Program-made: the position numbers and the translations under genes
The notes under the pieces: model-generated
What the model was told of the DNA's origin: nothing
Databases searched by the model: none
What the model saw: the letters and a program-made list of their open reading frames with translations, nothing else
Source of the DNA: an uncultured Clostridia bacterium
GTDB lineage: Bacteria > Bacillota > Clostridia > Monoglobales > Monoglobaceae
Reading direction: 5' to 3'
DNA: 64,000 nt
Assembly (NCBI GenBank): GCA_910580105.1
Contig: CAJTWN010000002.1
Location: 251,245-315,244, forward strand
Shown: positions 33,829 to 43,415 of the stretch, one piece after another
How the letters are laid out: the number at the start of each line of letters is the position of its first letter
Position numbering within the stretch: the first letter of the stretch is position 1

Positions 33829-35316
33829 TTATTTATTTTTTGAAGCCATAAACTCATCCAGCTGTCTTTGTGCCTCTTCCTGCACTTTATCAATACCAGC
33901 TGCTGCAAGTTTTGCTTTGTAATCATCAATTACCGCATCCGGATCTACTGCACCCATAATAAACTGCTTTCCGTATTCCTCATTTACATTCTTACATGCT
34001 GCAATTTCCTGTTCAACCGGAGTTGCATCAAAAACAAATCCATAGTGCCAGGGTTTCACTGCATCCTTATTGAATTCTTTGAGATCCTTCAGCTTATTCG
34101 CATCTTCGCCTTCAACCAGATAGTTAAGGAACACATTACCGGTCATCCAAGTCTCGCCGGACAGTGTATATCCTGCATTTGGCGTAACCTTAATCATGTC
34201 TTCACCAATCTTGGTATAGTGCTTGCCTTCGATACCAAAGTTGATCAAGTTATTCAAATACTTATCTGTATTAACAAGCTCTAAAAATCTTGCTACTCTA
34301 ACCGGATTTTTAGAAGATCTGGAAATTCCTATCATTGAACCCTGACCTGCACTCGCCAGCTGTGTAATTTCAGTTATCGGCGCCTGATCAAGTTCAAAAT
34401 TAAATTTCTGGCAAACTTCTTTTGCTTTGCCCGGTTTTAAAAATTCAAGATAAGCAAAAGTTTTTCCGTCCTTCAACCGCTGATTGAAATCGGAAGAAGT
34501 TGCAATATCCGGTTTAATAAGTCCTTCATTATAGAATTTTCTTGCTGTTCTTGCAGCGTTGATATAATCAGGGTCATCCAAAAGTTTTGCTACTTTGCCT
34601 TCATATTTTTTATTAAATAAAGCAAGCCCCGTTGCTAAATCATTATATTCACAAAGTTCTTTTGGCGTACGGTCTGAACCCCAGTCAATCGGATACGCAA
34701 AATCCGGTTCATTTTCCTTAATCATCTTCAAAACCGGTTCCAATGATTCAACGGTTTTGTACTGACTCATATCAATGTTATATTTTTCCGCAATATCTGT
34801 CCGGTAAGCCCAACCGCGCTGTTCTGCAAACTCTTTGTAAGCTGGGATACCATATATTTTTCCCTCAACACGTACATTATCCCAAATATCCTCTTCCATC
34901 AATGCTTTGGTTTCCGGCATATATTTGTCGATATATTCATCAAGGGCAAGAAAACCGCCGTTTCTTGCGTTTGAAGCATAATCCAGACACCAGTTGGATA
35001 CGAAGCAGCAATCAAAATATTCACCTGTTGCCATCATGGTATTCAGCTGCTGCTGATACTGACCGGATTCCATTCTCGTGATTTTAACGGTTGCATTAAT
35101 TTTATCTTTGATGTAATCATTGATCGCAGCTTCTACTTCTGCAACATCTCCCATTGCAGCGCCCATTGTATACCAATTGATTTCATATGTATCTTCCGGT
35201 ACCGTATTGGGATCTTCTTCGGTTACCTGCGCTGTTTTGTTCGACCCGCAGCCTGCAAAAGCAGCAATCAACATTGCCAAGCACAGCAACACGCCTATCC
35301 ATTTTAATTTTCTCAT
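33829..35316 (-). CDS. LplA-type extracellular sugar-binding lipoprotein (copy 3)
   Basis: A 495-residue binding protein of an oligosaccharide importer. Start ATG 35316 is chosen because AGGAGG sits 6 bp before it; the longer open frame runs through that site. Lipoprotein signal: LCLAMLIAAFAGC with lipidated Cys23. The mature protein starts with VTEEDPNTVPEDTYEINWY and ends in the EEAQRQLDEFMASKNK helix shared with the two upstream copies. It is strongly similar to them in the N- and C-terminal thirds, with differences around residues 225-275. It has its own promoter with the AAAGTTTACC element and its own terminator, so it is expressed separately from the permeases. Confidence 0.92.
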   Translation of the reverse strand: MRKLKWIGVLLCLAMLIAAFAGCGSNKTAQVTEEDPNTVPEDTYEINWYTMGAAMGDVAEVEAAINDYIKDKINATVKITRMESGQYQQQLNTMMATGEYFDCCFVSNWCLDYASNARNGGFLALDEYIDKYMPETKALMEEDIWDNVRVEGKIYGIPAYKEFAEQRGWAYRTDIAEKYNIDMSQYKTVESLEPVLKMIKENEPDFAYPIDWGSDRTPKELCEYNDLATGLALFNKKYEGKVAKLLDDPDYINAARTARKFYNEGLIKPDIATSSDFNQRLKDGKTFAYLEFLKPGKAKEVCQKFNFELDQAPITEITQLASAGQGSMIGISRSSKNPVRVARFLELVNTDKYLNNLINFGIEGKHYTKIGEDMIKVTPNAGYTLSGETWMTGNVFLNYLVEGEDANKLKDLKEFNKDAVKPWHYGFVFDATPVEQEIAACKNVNEEYGKQFIMGAVDPDAVIDDYKAKLAAAGIDKVQEEAQRQLDEFMASKNK

Positions 35317-35356
35317 ATCCATCCTCCTAAATATATTTTTTATTCTATATATTAAT

Positions 35357-35398
35357 ATTATAATTATTTCCAATTACAATTTAAATGTGGTAAACTTT
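35357..35398 (-). promoter_or_regulatory. Promoter with AAAGTTTACC element, LplA copy 3
   Basis: Minus strand: AAAGTTTACC (35398-35389), 26 bp, TATAAT (35362-35357). Preceded by AACAACACATAT. Confidence 0.75.
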
Positions 35399-35416
35399 AA
35401 ATATGTGTTGTTTTCT

Positions 35417-35456
35417 TTTAAAAAAAGCGGTGCAAGAACGCCTGCACCGCTTTTTA
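35417..35456 (-). terminator. Terminator after LplA copy 2
   Basis: Hairpin AAAAGCGGTGCAGGCG / ... TGCACCGCTTTT followed by a T-run on the minus strand. Confidence 0.85.
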
Positions 35457-35475
35457 ATAAATTTATACCTTTTTA

Positions 35476-36966
35476 TTATTTTTTAGAAGCCAAGAATTCA
35501 TCTAACTGACGCTGTGCCTCTTCTTGTACCTTATCAATACCGGCAGCTTTCATTTTTGCACGATAATCGTCAATCAGGGTATCCGGATCAACAGCGCCAA
35601 GTACCATCTGCTTGTTATATTCCTCTGATACATTTTTAACAGCCGCTATATCCTGCTCCACAGGAATTGGATCAAATACAAAACCATAATACCACGGTTT
35701 TATTGCATCCTTATTGAATTCAGCTAAATCTTTCAGTTTATTTTCATCCTCGCCCTCTACAAGATAGTTGAGGAATACATTACCGGTCATCCAAGTCTCA
35801 CCAGACAGGGTGTAACCTGCATTCGGGGTGATTTTAATCATATCATCGCTGATTTTGGTATAATGCTTGCCTTCAATACCAAAGTTCATCAGGTTGTTGA
35901 GATATTTATCGGTGTTCACCAGCTCCAGGAACCGGGCAACACGCGCCGGGTTTTTCGACGTTCTGGAAATTGCCATCATAGAACCGCCTCCGGCACCGTT
36001 AAGCTGTATAATCTCAGTTACCGGAACCTGATCCAGTTCGAAGTTAAACTTCTGACAAATCTCTTTTGCCTTACCCGGTTTCAAAAATTCCATATAAACA
36101 AAGGTTTTTCCATCTTTCAGACGCTGCGAAAAATCAGATGCAGTCAAGATGTCAGGCTTAATTAACCCCTCTTTATAGAAGCGATGTGCTGTCCGGCAAT
36201 TTTCCATATATTCTTCCGTTTCGATTGCCTGGACAACTTTACGTCCATATTTGCTCTCATCATTATCAAGCTTCAATCCCGTACAAACCTGGAATCCTGC
36301 CCAAAAGCTTCCAGGGGTTCTATCGGTACCCCAGTCAATCGGATACATCAAATCCGGTTCATTTTCTTTAATCATTTTCAGCATCGGGATCAAGTCTTCA
36401 AATGTTTTATACTGACTCATATCCAAATTATATTTCTCTGCAATTTCTGTCTGATAAGCCCAACCGCGCTGTTCTGCAAATTCCTTATTTGCCGGAACAC
36501 CATAAATCTTGCCATCTACACGAACATTATCCCAAATATCTTCTGCCATCAACGCTTTGGTTTTCGGCATATATTTGTCAATATACTCATCAATGGCAAG
36601 AAATCCACCGTTCTTTGCATTTGCCGCATAGTCAAGCACCCAGTTCGCAGCAAAACAACAGTCAAAATACTCACCAGTCGCCATCATAGTATTCATTTGC
36701 TGCTGATACTGACCGGATTCCATCCTGGTAATTTTAATTGTTGCATTAATTTTATCTTTGATGTAGTCGTTAATTGCAGCTTCTACTTCTGCAACCTCGC
36801 CCATGGCAGCGCCCATTGTATACCAATTGATTTCATATGTATCCTCAGGAACTGTATTGGGGTCTTCTTCCGTTACCTGTGCAGTTTTACTGCTGCCGCA
36901 GCCTGCAAGCGCCGTAATCAGCATTGTCAAACATAACAATAAACCTATCCACTTTAACTTTTTCAT
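35476..36966 (-). CDS. LplA-type extracellular sugar-binding lipoprotein (copy 2)
   Basis: A 496-residue paralogue. Start ATG 36966 (MKKLKW) lies 6 bp after GAGGG; the ATG two codons upstream touches that site. Lipobox ALAGC with Cys23. The region EINWYTMGAAM, DKINATIKITRMESGQYQQQ and the late block TLSGETWMTGNVFLNYLVEGED are nearly identical to the neighbours. A segment around residues 225-260 (SFWAGFQVCTGLKLDN) differs, consistent with different ligand preference or drift. Upstream there is only a hairpin and no AAAGTTTACC promoter, so it is probably transcribed by read-through from copy 1. Confidence 0.92.
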   Translation of the reverse strand: MKKLKWIGLLLCLTMLITALAGCGSSKTAQVTEEDPNTVPEDTYEINWYTMGAAMGEVAEVEAAINDYIKDKINATIKITRMESGQYQQQMNTMMATGEYFDCCFAANWVLDYAANAKNGGFLAIDEYIDKYMPKTKALMAEDIWDNVRVDGKIYGVPANKEFAEQRGWAYQTEIAEKYNLDMSQYKTFEDLIPMLKMIKENEPDLMYPIDWGTDRTPGSFWAGFQVCTGLKLDNDESKYGRKVVQAIETEEYMENCRTAHRFYKEGLIKPDILTASDFSQRLKDGKTFVYMEFLKPGKAKEICQKFNFELDQVPVTEIIQLNGAGGGSMMAISRTSKNPARVARFLELVNTDKYLNNLMNFGIEGKHYTKISDDMIKITPNAGYTLSGETWMTGNVFLNYLVEGEDENKLKDLAEFNKDAIKPWYYGFVFDPIPVEQDIAAVKNVSEEYNKQMVLGAVDPDTLIDDYRAKMKAAGIDKVQEEAQRQLDEFLASKK

Positions 36967-37023
36967 AATCATCCCTCTTGCTAAATAATATTTTTAATAA
37001 AATTTTACATAAACAATGAAGTC

Positions 37024-37056
37024 AAGCAGTGCAGAATTTTCTGCACTGCTTTTTTA
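37024..37056 (-). terminator. Intergenic hairpin between LplA copies 1 and 2
   Basis: Hairpin AAGCAGTGCAG / CTGCACTGCTT with a 6-base loop. On the minus strand it is followed by GACTTCATTG, a poor T-tract, so it is likely leaky or a stabilising 3' end; the T-run lies on the plus-strand side. Confidence 0.6.
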
Positions 37057-37057
37057 A

Positions 37058-38554
37058 TTACTGATTCTTAGACGCCATAAATTCATCCAACTGACGCTGT
37101 GCTTCCTCCTGTATCTTATCGATACCAGCCGCTTTCAGTTTCGCACGATACTCATCATAAATTGCATCCGGATCCATTGCTCCCAGTGTCATTTGCTTCT
37201 TATACTCACCGTTTACATTGGCAACAGCCGCAACCTCCTGCTCTACGGGCAGCGGATCAAAGATAAAGCCATAATACCAAGGCTTAACTGCATCCTTGTT
37301 GAATTCAGCCAAATCTTTCAGTTTATTTTCGTCCTCACCCTCTACAAGATAGTTGAGGAATACATTACCGGTCATCCAGGTCTCGCCAGACAAGGTATAG
37401 CCTGCGTTTGGCGTAATTTTAATCATATCATCACTGATCTTTGTATAGTGCTTGCCTTCAATACCAAAATTAATCAAGTTATTGAGGTATTTATCGGTGT
37501 TTACCAACTCCAGGAACCGCGCAACACGAGCCGGATTTTTGGACGTTCTGGAAATACCAATCATTGAACCTGCACCTGCACCGGTCTGCTGAACAATCTG
37601 CGTTACAGGGGTCTGCTCCAGCTGATAATTAAATTTCTGGCAAACTTCCTGTGCTTTGCCCGGCTTTAAGAATTCAATATAAGCAAAGATCTTTCCATCT
37701 TTCAAACGCTGTGAGAAATCAGACGCAGTCAGAATATCAGGTTTTATCAAACCTGCTTCATAAAATCTTCTTGCCGCACGGCAAGCTTCCATATATTCCT
37801 CAGTTTCGGAAACCTGTACTACCTTCGGGCCATACTTTTCCAAATCATTAAACAGCGCCAACTCAGTGGTTCCAACCTTTGTAGTTCCAACCAATGCCTG
37901 CGGTGTTCTGTCCGTACCCCAATCAATCGGATACTCAAAGCCCGGTTCATTCTCCTTGATCATCTTGAGTACCGGCTCAAGTTCATCAATAGATTTATAC
38001 TGACTCATATCCAAATTGTATTTTTCAGCAAGATCTTTTCGATATGACCAACCAACCTGCTGTGCAAACTCCTTATTCGTGGGAACGCCATAAATACTTC
38101 CATCTACACGTACATTGTCCCAAATATCTTCAGCCATCAGCGCCTTTGTTTTCGGCATATACGTATCAAGATATTCATCCAGCGCAAGGAAGCCGCCGTT
38201 TCTTGCAGCAGTAAAATATTCCAGACACCACTCTGCCACGAAACAACAGTCAAAATATTCACCCGTTGCCATCATGGTGTTCAGCTGCTGCTGATACTGG
38301 CCGGATTCCATTCTGGTAATTTTTACAGTTGCGTTGATTTTATCTTTGAGATAGTCATTGATAGCAGCCTCAACTTCTTCTATGTCAGGCATAGCTTTTC
38401 CCATTGTATACCAATTGATTTCGTATGTATCTTCCGGAACGGTATTTGGATCTTCTTCCGCAACCTTTCCTGTCTCCTGTCCCCCGCAGCCTGCAAGTGC
38501 TGTAATCAGCATTGCCAAACACAACAACAGGCCAATCCACTTAAACTTTTTCAT
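37058..38554 (-). CDS. LplA-type extracellular sugar-binding lipoprotein (copy 1)
   Basis: A 498-residue binding lipoprotein, first of the three tandem copies. Start ATG 38554 follows AAGGAGG by 6 bp. Lipobox ALAGC, Cys23. Shares the N-terminal block VAEEDPNTVPEDTYEINWY and the C-terminal helix EEAQRQLDEFMASKNQ with the others. The middle (around 225-260, TTKVGTTELALFNDL) is the variable part. It is encoded 38 bp after the family-1 binding lipoprotein on the same strand, so both probably start from the promoter at 39795-39836. Confidence 0.92.
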   Translation of the reverse strand: MKKFKWIGLLLCLAMLITALAGCGGQETGKVAEEDPNTVPEDTYEINWYTMGKAMPDIEEVEAAINDYLKDKINATVKITRMESGQYQQQLNTMMATGEYFDCCFVAEWCLEYFTAARNGGFLALDEYLDTYMPKTKALMAEDIWDNVRVDGSIYGVPTNKEFAQQVGWSYRKDLAEKYNLDMSQYKSIDELEPVLKMIKENEPGFEYPIDWGTDRTPQALVGTTKVGTTELALFNDLEKYGPKVVQVSETEEYMEACRAARRFYEAGLIKPDILTASDFSQRLKDGKIFAYIEFLKPGKAQEVCQKFNYQLEQTPVTQIVQQTGAGAGSMIGISRTSKNPARVARFLELVNTDKYLNNLINFGIEGKHYTKISDDMIKITPNAGYTLSGETWMTGNVFLNYLVEGEDENKLKDLAEFNKDAVKPWYYGFIFDPLPVEQEVAAVANVNGEYKKQMTLGAMDPDAIYDEYRAKLKAAGIDKIQEEAQRQLDEFMASKNQ

Positions 38555-38592
38555 AAACATCCTCCTTATATTTTAATTTTAATTATTTCGCT

Positions 38593-39762
38593 TTAAAATT
38601 TTTGAAGCTGCTGAAGGGTATCCTGCAATGACTCTTTATCACTAAAAAACTGATCCAGCACCTGCATTGTATGGCTCATTTCATAAACATAACCGCCCAT
38701 TTCCTCCCGCAGTTTCAAATTATCAATTAAACCCGGAAAATTCCGGAAGTGCGGATTGAAAATCAACACACTTTCATCTTCATACAATGCCTGCATTACC
38801 GGAAAGTATCCATAAATTTGAGAAACAGCCTTTCTATTTGCATACTGATCAACAAACTGGAGAAAAGCCACAGCCTGCGGAACATGTTTTGATCGTCTGT
38901 TGATTCCCAGTCCGTATCCACCAAGCAATCCGGATTTTTTTCCACCATTGGTTGCTTCCGGCACCGGAACCACACCAACTTTTCCCTTTACTGCAGAAGC
39001 ATCATCGTTTAAATTTGACCAAAAGGAACTGTCTGCATACAAAAATAAAGCTTTTCCATCTTTAAATGTATAGATAAAAGGATTTTGAATATTCTTCTTT
39101 TGATAATTAAAATCCAATATATTTTTATATGTACTAAGCACACGTTCCAAATCTCCGTCAAAAGCTGTTTCCATCTCTTTGATGGTATAGATCATTTCGC
39201 TTCCGACTTCATTCGGTATATCAATTCCATAAATGGTTTCCGATTGGTTGGCTTTTATAAGACGAAAGACATCTTCCCAAGTCGCAGGAATTTCTTTTAT
39301 AATATCCTTTCTATAATACAAACAATCCATATTAAATGAAAAAGGCAAAGCATACAACCGATCTCTTCTTGATTTGAACATATCAATTGCCTGCTTCATA
39401 TAAATTTCTTTATTCATCAAAAAATACTGATCAACCGGCAAAAGATATTCCCGATCAGCAAATTCATCAATCCATCCCTCACTGATCATATAGATATCAA
39501 CTGAACTGTCGCCGCCGCTGAGGGCTGAAACACAAGTTCCATGACGTTCCTCTTCCTCTTCGGGCATATCGACAATTTTCACTTGAATATCAGTATGTTC
39601 AGCTTCAAATTTATAGATAATATCTTCCAACCCCAGCATATTTTTCGGCCGGGCCAGCGTTATAATAGAAATGTCCTCCGCATATTCCGGAACTTCATTC
39701 CCACAACCGCCAAGTACAAAAATAAAAGTGCATACTAAAAATAAACACATGAATTTTTTCAT
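38593..39762 (-). CDS. Family-1 extracellular solute-binding lipoprotein
   Basis: A 389-residue sugar-binding lipoprotein of a different family from the LplA copies. ATG 39762 (MKKFMCLFLVC) is preferred by analogy with its neighbours; ATG 39774 is possible. Lipobox VLGGC with Cys20. The solute-binding family-1 pattern is visible in ISIITLARPKN, DIYMISEGWIDEFADREYLLPVDQY, LYALPFSFNMDCLYYRKD and VGVVPVPEATNGGKKSGLLGGYGLGI. It is divergent from the YesM/YesN genes across a 190-bp region. It may serve as the ligand sensor or an extra binding protein for the importer. Confidence 0.9.
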   Translation of the reverse strand: MKKFMCLFLVCTFIFVLGGCGNEVPEYAEDISIITLARPKNMLGLEDIIYKFEAEHTDIQVKIVDMPEEEEERHGTCVSALSGGDSSVDIYMISEGWIDEFADREYLLPVDQYFLMNKEIYMKQAIDMFKSRRDRLYALPFSFNMDCLYYRKDIIKEIPATWEDVFRLIKANQSETIYGIDIPNEVGSEMIYTIKEMETAFDGDLERVLSTYKNILDFNYQKKNIQNPFIYTFKDGKALFLYADSSFWSNLNDDASAVKGKVGVVPVPEATNGGKKSGLLGGYGLGINRRSKHVPQAVAFLQFVDQYANRKAVSQIYGYFPVMQALYEDESVLIFNPHFRNFPGLIDNLKLREEMGGYVYEMSHTMQVLDQFFSDKESLQDTLQQLQKF

Positions 39763-39794
39763 AATACTTCTCATTCCTTCGGCTTGCTTTATAT

Positions 39795-39836
39795 ATTATA
39801 ACTAAAATTTTTCGTATTGAAAAGGTGGTAAACTTT
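39795..39836 (-). promoter_or_regulatory. Promoter with AAAGTTTACC element, binding-protein genes
   Basis: Minus strand: AAAGTTTACC (39836-39827), 26 bp, TATAAT (39800-39795). It lies in the divergent region next to the YesM/YesN operon. Confidence 0.75.
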
Positions 39837-39954
39837 CGATATATGTTGTATATTTTTGGCGATTAAAAACTTTTTTTATGAAAAGTGTAGAAAAATATTA
39901 AAATTTATGTTATACTTTATATAAAGATTCCATTTTACGCTGAAGGGTGTTCTT

Positions 39955-41697
39955 ATGTATAAGCGTTTCAATGATTTATCAATTAAAACAAAACTATTGG
40001 TTTCCTGTATTGCCGTGATATTGATCTGTATATTGGTATTTAGCATTACTGTATTTTTCAGCTCACAACGATATATACAAAAAGAAACACAATATACCGT
40101 ACAGCAAACCGTCAGTCTCGCTGAGGAAATTACGGCCAATTATATGAATGATATTGAAAATATGCTGTTTGCCATACAATCAAACAAAAACATCCGCAGC
40201 ATATTAACCAATGGGCTGCATAGCAACGCAAACAGTATGCAGCTTCTTGAAAATACGCTTTTGTCCGTCGATATTTACAACAGAAAAACGACGGCAATCC
40301 GGCTTTATCTGCCCGATTTACCGGATCAATATGCGTCCCAGGGCAGTGATATTGTTTTGGACAAGCGTTGGGCAGAAAATGAAACCTGGTATAAAAATAC
40401 TGTTAACGCCGGCGGCCTTACCTGCTGGACAGTTTTTCATGCCACGAAATCCTCTGGATTTATCACTGCTTCCCGGCAGCTGATTGATACCAATACCCAT
40501 CTGCCAATCGGCGTCTTACGCATAGACATCAGTATATTACAATTTACTTCTATTCTTAACGACATACAGCTTGGCGAAACCGGCTCGGTCTTTCTGGTTA
40601 GCCAAAATCATATTGTAAATGTATCAAATAAAAAAAACTTAGATGTTTTGGTCAATGATTCCACTTTTATGAAGCTTCTAAAAAATGATATAATTGACAC
40701 AGATCTTATAAAAATTAATGGGGTACGTTATTTAATCAGTTATAAAAATTTAAATAACAGTCAATTAAAAGTGGTTGGCTCTGTCCGGTATTCTGAGCTT
40801 AACCAAAGCATAAATTCTCTTGCTGCAGGTATATTTTTGATTTCATTGCTAAGCCTGCTGGTTATCATTTTGATGCTCGCTATCGTATCAAAAACAATTA
40901 CCGACCCAATCTATCGGCTTGCCAATACAATGGATAACTATACCGGAGGTGAAAATATTGAACTTACTATCCCATCCAATAATGAAATCGGTGTTTTATA
41001 CCGTTCTTTCAACCGGATGATCAACACCATCCATAATTTAATTCTTGACGTAAATACGCTGTACGAAAAACAAAAAATTTCTGAACTCAAGGCATTGCAG
41101 GCGCAAATCAATCCACACTTCCTGTATAATACTCTTGATTCAATCAATTGGATGGCAAAAAAATATAAGGCAAACGATATTAGCCTCCTTGCTACATCTC
41201 TCGGAAACTTTTTCAGAAGATCTTTAAACCACGGACGGGATTTTACGACAATCAAAAACGAACTGGAACAAATCAAAAGCTATGTATACATTCAAAAAGT
41301 TCGTTTTAAAGATACTTTCGACCTTTATATCAGTGTCGATGACGATATTCTTACATATAGCATTGTTAAACTTACCCTTCAGCCGCTGGTTGAAAACTGT
41401 ATCATCCACGGATTTGAAGATATTGATTATAAGGGAATTATCGAAATCACCGGTTACCGCAAGGAAAACAAGATCATTTTACAAGTCATTGACAATGGCT
41501 GCGGTACCGATACCGAAAAACTAAACAAACAGGTGCAGCGGGAATTTAACCCGCAGGAACCCATCGAAAAATATGGCCTTCATAATGTGAATCAAAGAAT
41601 CAAACTCTATTTTAATCAAACGTGCGGCCTGTATTTTGAAACTAACGAAGACGGCGGCGTTACCGCTACCGTAACTATCGAGGTGAAAGAACTATGA
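39955..41697 (+). CDS. yesM: YesM-type sensor histidine kinase
   Basis: A 580-residue membrane kinase. First helix about 13-36 (LLVSCIAVILICILVF), an extracellular sensor (about 40-280, dCACHE-like), second helix about 285-310 (ISLLSLLVIILMLAIV), HAMP linker (ITDPIYRLANTMDNY), and the His_kinase box LQAQINPHFLYNTLDSINWM with phosphorylated His388. The ATPase part has LQPLVENCIIHGFED and the G box VIDNGCGTD. YesM kinases sense sugars or their binding proteins outside the cell and pass phosphate to a YesN regulator. Its TGA overlaps the ATG of the next gene by four bases. Confidence 0.95.
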   Translation: MYKRFNDLSIKTKLLVSCIAVILICILVFSITVFFSSQRYIQKETQYTVQQTVSLAEEITANYMNDIENMLFAIQSNKNIRSILTNGLHSNANSMQLLENTLLSVDIYNRKTTAIRLYLPDLPDQYASQGSDIVLDKRWAENETWYKNTVNAGGLTCWTVFHATKSSGFITASRQLIDTNTHLPIGVLRIDISILQFTSILNDIQLGETGSVFLVSQNHIVNVSNKKNLDVLVNDSTFMKLLKNDIIDTDLIKINGVRYLISYKNLNNSQLKVVGSVRYSELNQSINSLAAGIFLISLLSLLVIILMLAIVSKTITDPIYRLANTMDNYTGGENIELTIPSNNEIGVLYRSFNRMINTIHNLILDVNTLYEKQKISELKALQAQINPHFLYNTLDSINWMAKKYKANDISLLATSLGNFFRRSLNHGRDFTTIKNELEQIKSYVYIQKVRFKDTFDLYISVDDDILTYSIVKLTLQPLVENCIIHGFEDIDYKGIIEITGYRKENKIILQVIDNGCGTDTEKLNKQVQREFNPQEPIEKYGLHNVNQRIKLYFNQTCGLYFETNEDGGVTATVTIEVKEL

Positions 41698-43259
41698 GTT
41701 TAAAACTTTTAATTGCAGATGATGAAACGCTTATCCGCGAAGGCCTTGCATCCCTAGACTGGGAGCATTATGGCCTGAATGTAGTCGCAGCATGTAAAAA
41801 TGGTGAAGAAGCTTTTGAAATGGTGAAACGCCACCATCCGGATATCATTCTCTCTGATATTCGTATGCCCAAGCGCGACGGACTTTGGCTCGCCGAAAAT
41901 GTCACTGCAGTGTTTCCCGAAATCAAAATTGTTTTCATTACCAGTTACAGCGATTTTGAATATGCACAAAAAGCAATTGAACTTGGTATCGCAGAATATA
42001 TCTTAAAACCAATCGAAGATGAACCGCTGTTTCAAACGGTCTGCAAACTTCGTGATGAAATTCTTGAAGAACAACATCAAAAAGTAGAAATTGCAAAGTT
42101 TAAAAGCACTGTTGCCGAAAGCAAACATTTTCTTAAGAGCTGGTTTTTAAACCGTTTCTCTAACAATGAAAAAAAGTTTGAATTTTTTGCGCTTCATCCG
42201 GAAAACTCTTACTATGCAGCCATTGTTGTCCGTTTTGATTCAGACGAAATGTCTGAAGTTGAATTGGATGCTTTCTTAAAATTTGAAAAAATTGTATATC
42301 AGCTTAAAGACAATAAATTAAAAATTATTCCATTTTATGATGGCAATCTATTTACATTCTTCTTTGAATTTTCAAAATCAAAGGAACTTCTGGCTATGGA
42401 ATCCGCTTTATATACTGTCTCTAATCAGATCAAAGATTACTTGGACGAATATACAGACGAAAATTATACCATTGGAATCGGTTTCATTCAGCCCGGCCTT
42501 ACTTATATCAATGATTGTTATGAGACTGCGCTCAGCGCACTCAATTACAGTTCTTATCTGGGTGCAAAGCAAATTATCTATATAAAAGACTTCGAACCGA
42601 AGAATCCGGCCTCCATGCAGCCAACCTATAATCCGGAATTAAACACTGCATATTTAAATGCCATTAAGGCCGGAAATGAGTCCGATGTTGAAGATATTAT
42701 TGACTCTATTTTCAATCAAAGTCCACTGCCGCCTTTGGATGATCTAAAACGTACTGTGCTGGAACTTATCATTGGTATTTCCAAGGCAATAGCCGAAGCA
42801 GGTGAAGATCCAAAAATCCTGTTCAATGATACCGATGTGTGGAGTGTTGTCAATAAATGTGAAGACCATGACGCCCTTTATCAGCTTATCAAGGGCGTAA
42901 GCGTTGTGGTTTCCTCTAGGCTGAGCGATATGCGAAACAACAAAAATGCGGCAGTCGTAGCAAAAGTAAAACAAATCGTTGAAGATAATTATGCAGAAAC
43001 AGCTTCCCTCGATAATATTGCAACACAGATATATCTCTCCCCTTGTTATCTGAGCGTTATATTCAGCAAAGAAACCAATATGACTTTCAAGGATTATCTG
43101 ATACAAACCAGAATCCGGAAGGCAAAAGAACTGTTGGAGAATACCAACATGAAAATTTATGAAGTGGCCAAAAAGGTTGGTTATAACGACGCACGGTATT
43201 TCAGCGATCTTTTCCGCCGCATCACCGGGAAAACGCCTTCCCAGTTCCGAAACGAATAA
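41694..43259 (+). CDS. yesN: YesN-type AraC response regulator
   Basis: A 521-residue DNA-binding regulator, translationally coupled to the kinase (ATGA overlap). The receiver domain is residues 1-about 125 with phospho-acceptor Asp55 (IILSDIRMPK), acidic DD at 9-10 and Lys in ILKPIED. A long middle region (about 130-410) of the YesN type follows. The C-terminus is an AraC helix-turn-helix pair (ASLDNIATQIYLSPCYLSVIF and KIYEVAKKVGYNDARYFSDLF). It likely activates the surrounding carbohydrate genes; AAAGTTTACC is the candidate operator. Confidence 0.95.
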   Translation: MSLKLLIADDETLIREGLASLDWEHYGLNVVAACKNGEEAFEMVKRHHPDIILSDIRMPKRDGLWLAENVTAVFPEIKIVFITSYSDFEYAQKAIELGIAEYILKPIEDEPLFQTVCKLRDEILEEQHQKVEIAKFKSTVAESKHFLKSWFLNRFSNNEKKFEFFALHPENSYYAAIVVRFDSDEMSEVELDAFLKFEKIVYQLKDNKLKIIPFYDGNLFTFFFEFSKSKELLAMESALYTVSNQIKDYLDEYTDENYTIGIGFIQPGLTYINDCYETALSALNYSSYLGAKQIIYIKDFEPKNPASMQPTYNPELNTAYLNAIKAGNESDVEDIIDSIFNQSPLPPLDDLKRTVLELIIGISKAIAEAGEDPKILFNDTDVWSVVNKCEDHDALYQLIKGVSVVVSSRLSDMRNNKNAAVVAKVKQIVEDNYAETASLDNIATQIYLSPCYLSVIFSKETNMTFKDYLIQTRIRKAKELLENTNMKIYEVAKKVGYNDARYFSDLFRRITGKTPSQFRNE

Positions 43260-43276
43260 TTCTGATATTATTAAAG

Positions 43277-43316
43277 CAAAAAAGTACTTTGCTCGACAGC
43301 AAAGTACTTTTTTCAT
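43277..43316 (+). terminator. Terminator of the yesMN operon
   Basis: Hairpin AAAAAAGTACTTTGCT / AGCAAAGTACTTTTTT with loop CGAC; T-run on the plus strand. Confidence 0.95.
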
Positions 43317-43415
43317 TTCAATTTTCACATACACACATAAGCAGAAAGCTCTCCTTCTCCCTATGCAGTATTATGCTTTACAGTTGGCCTGTTTTCTTAA
43401 CCAACAATGATTTTC

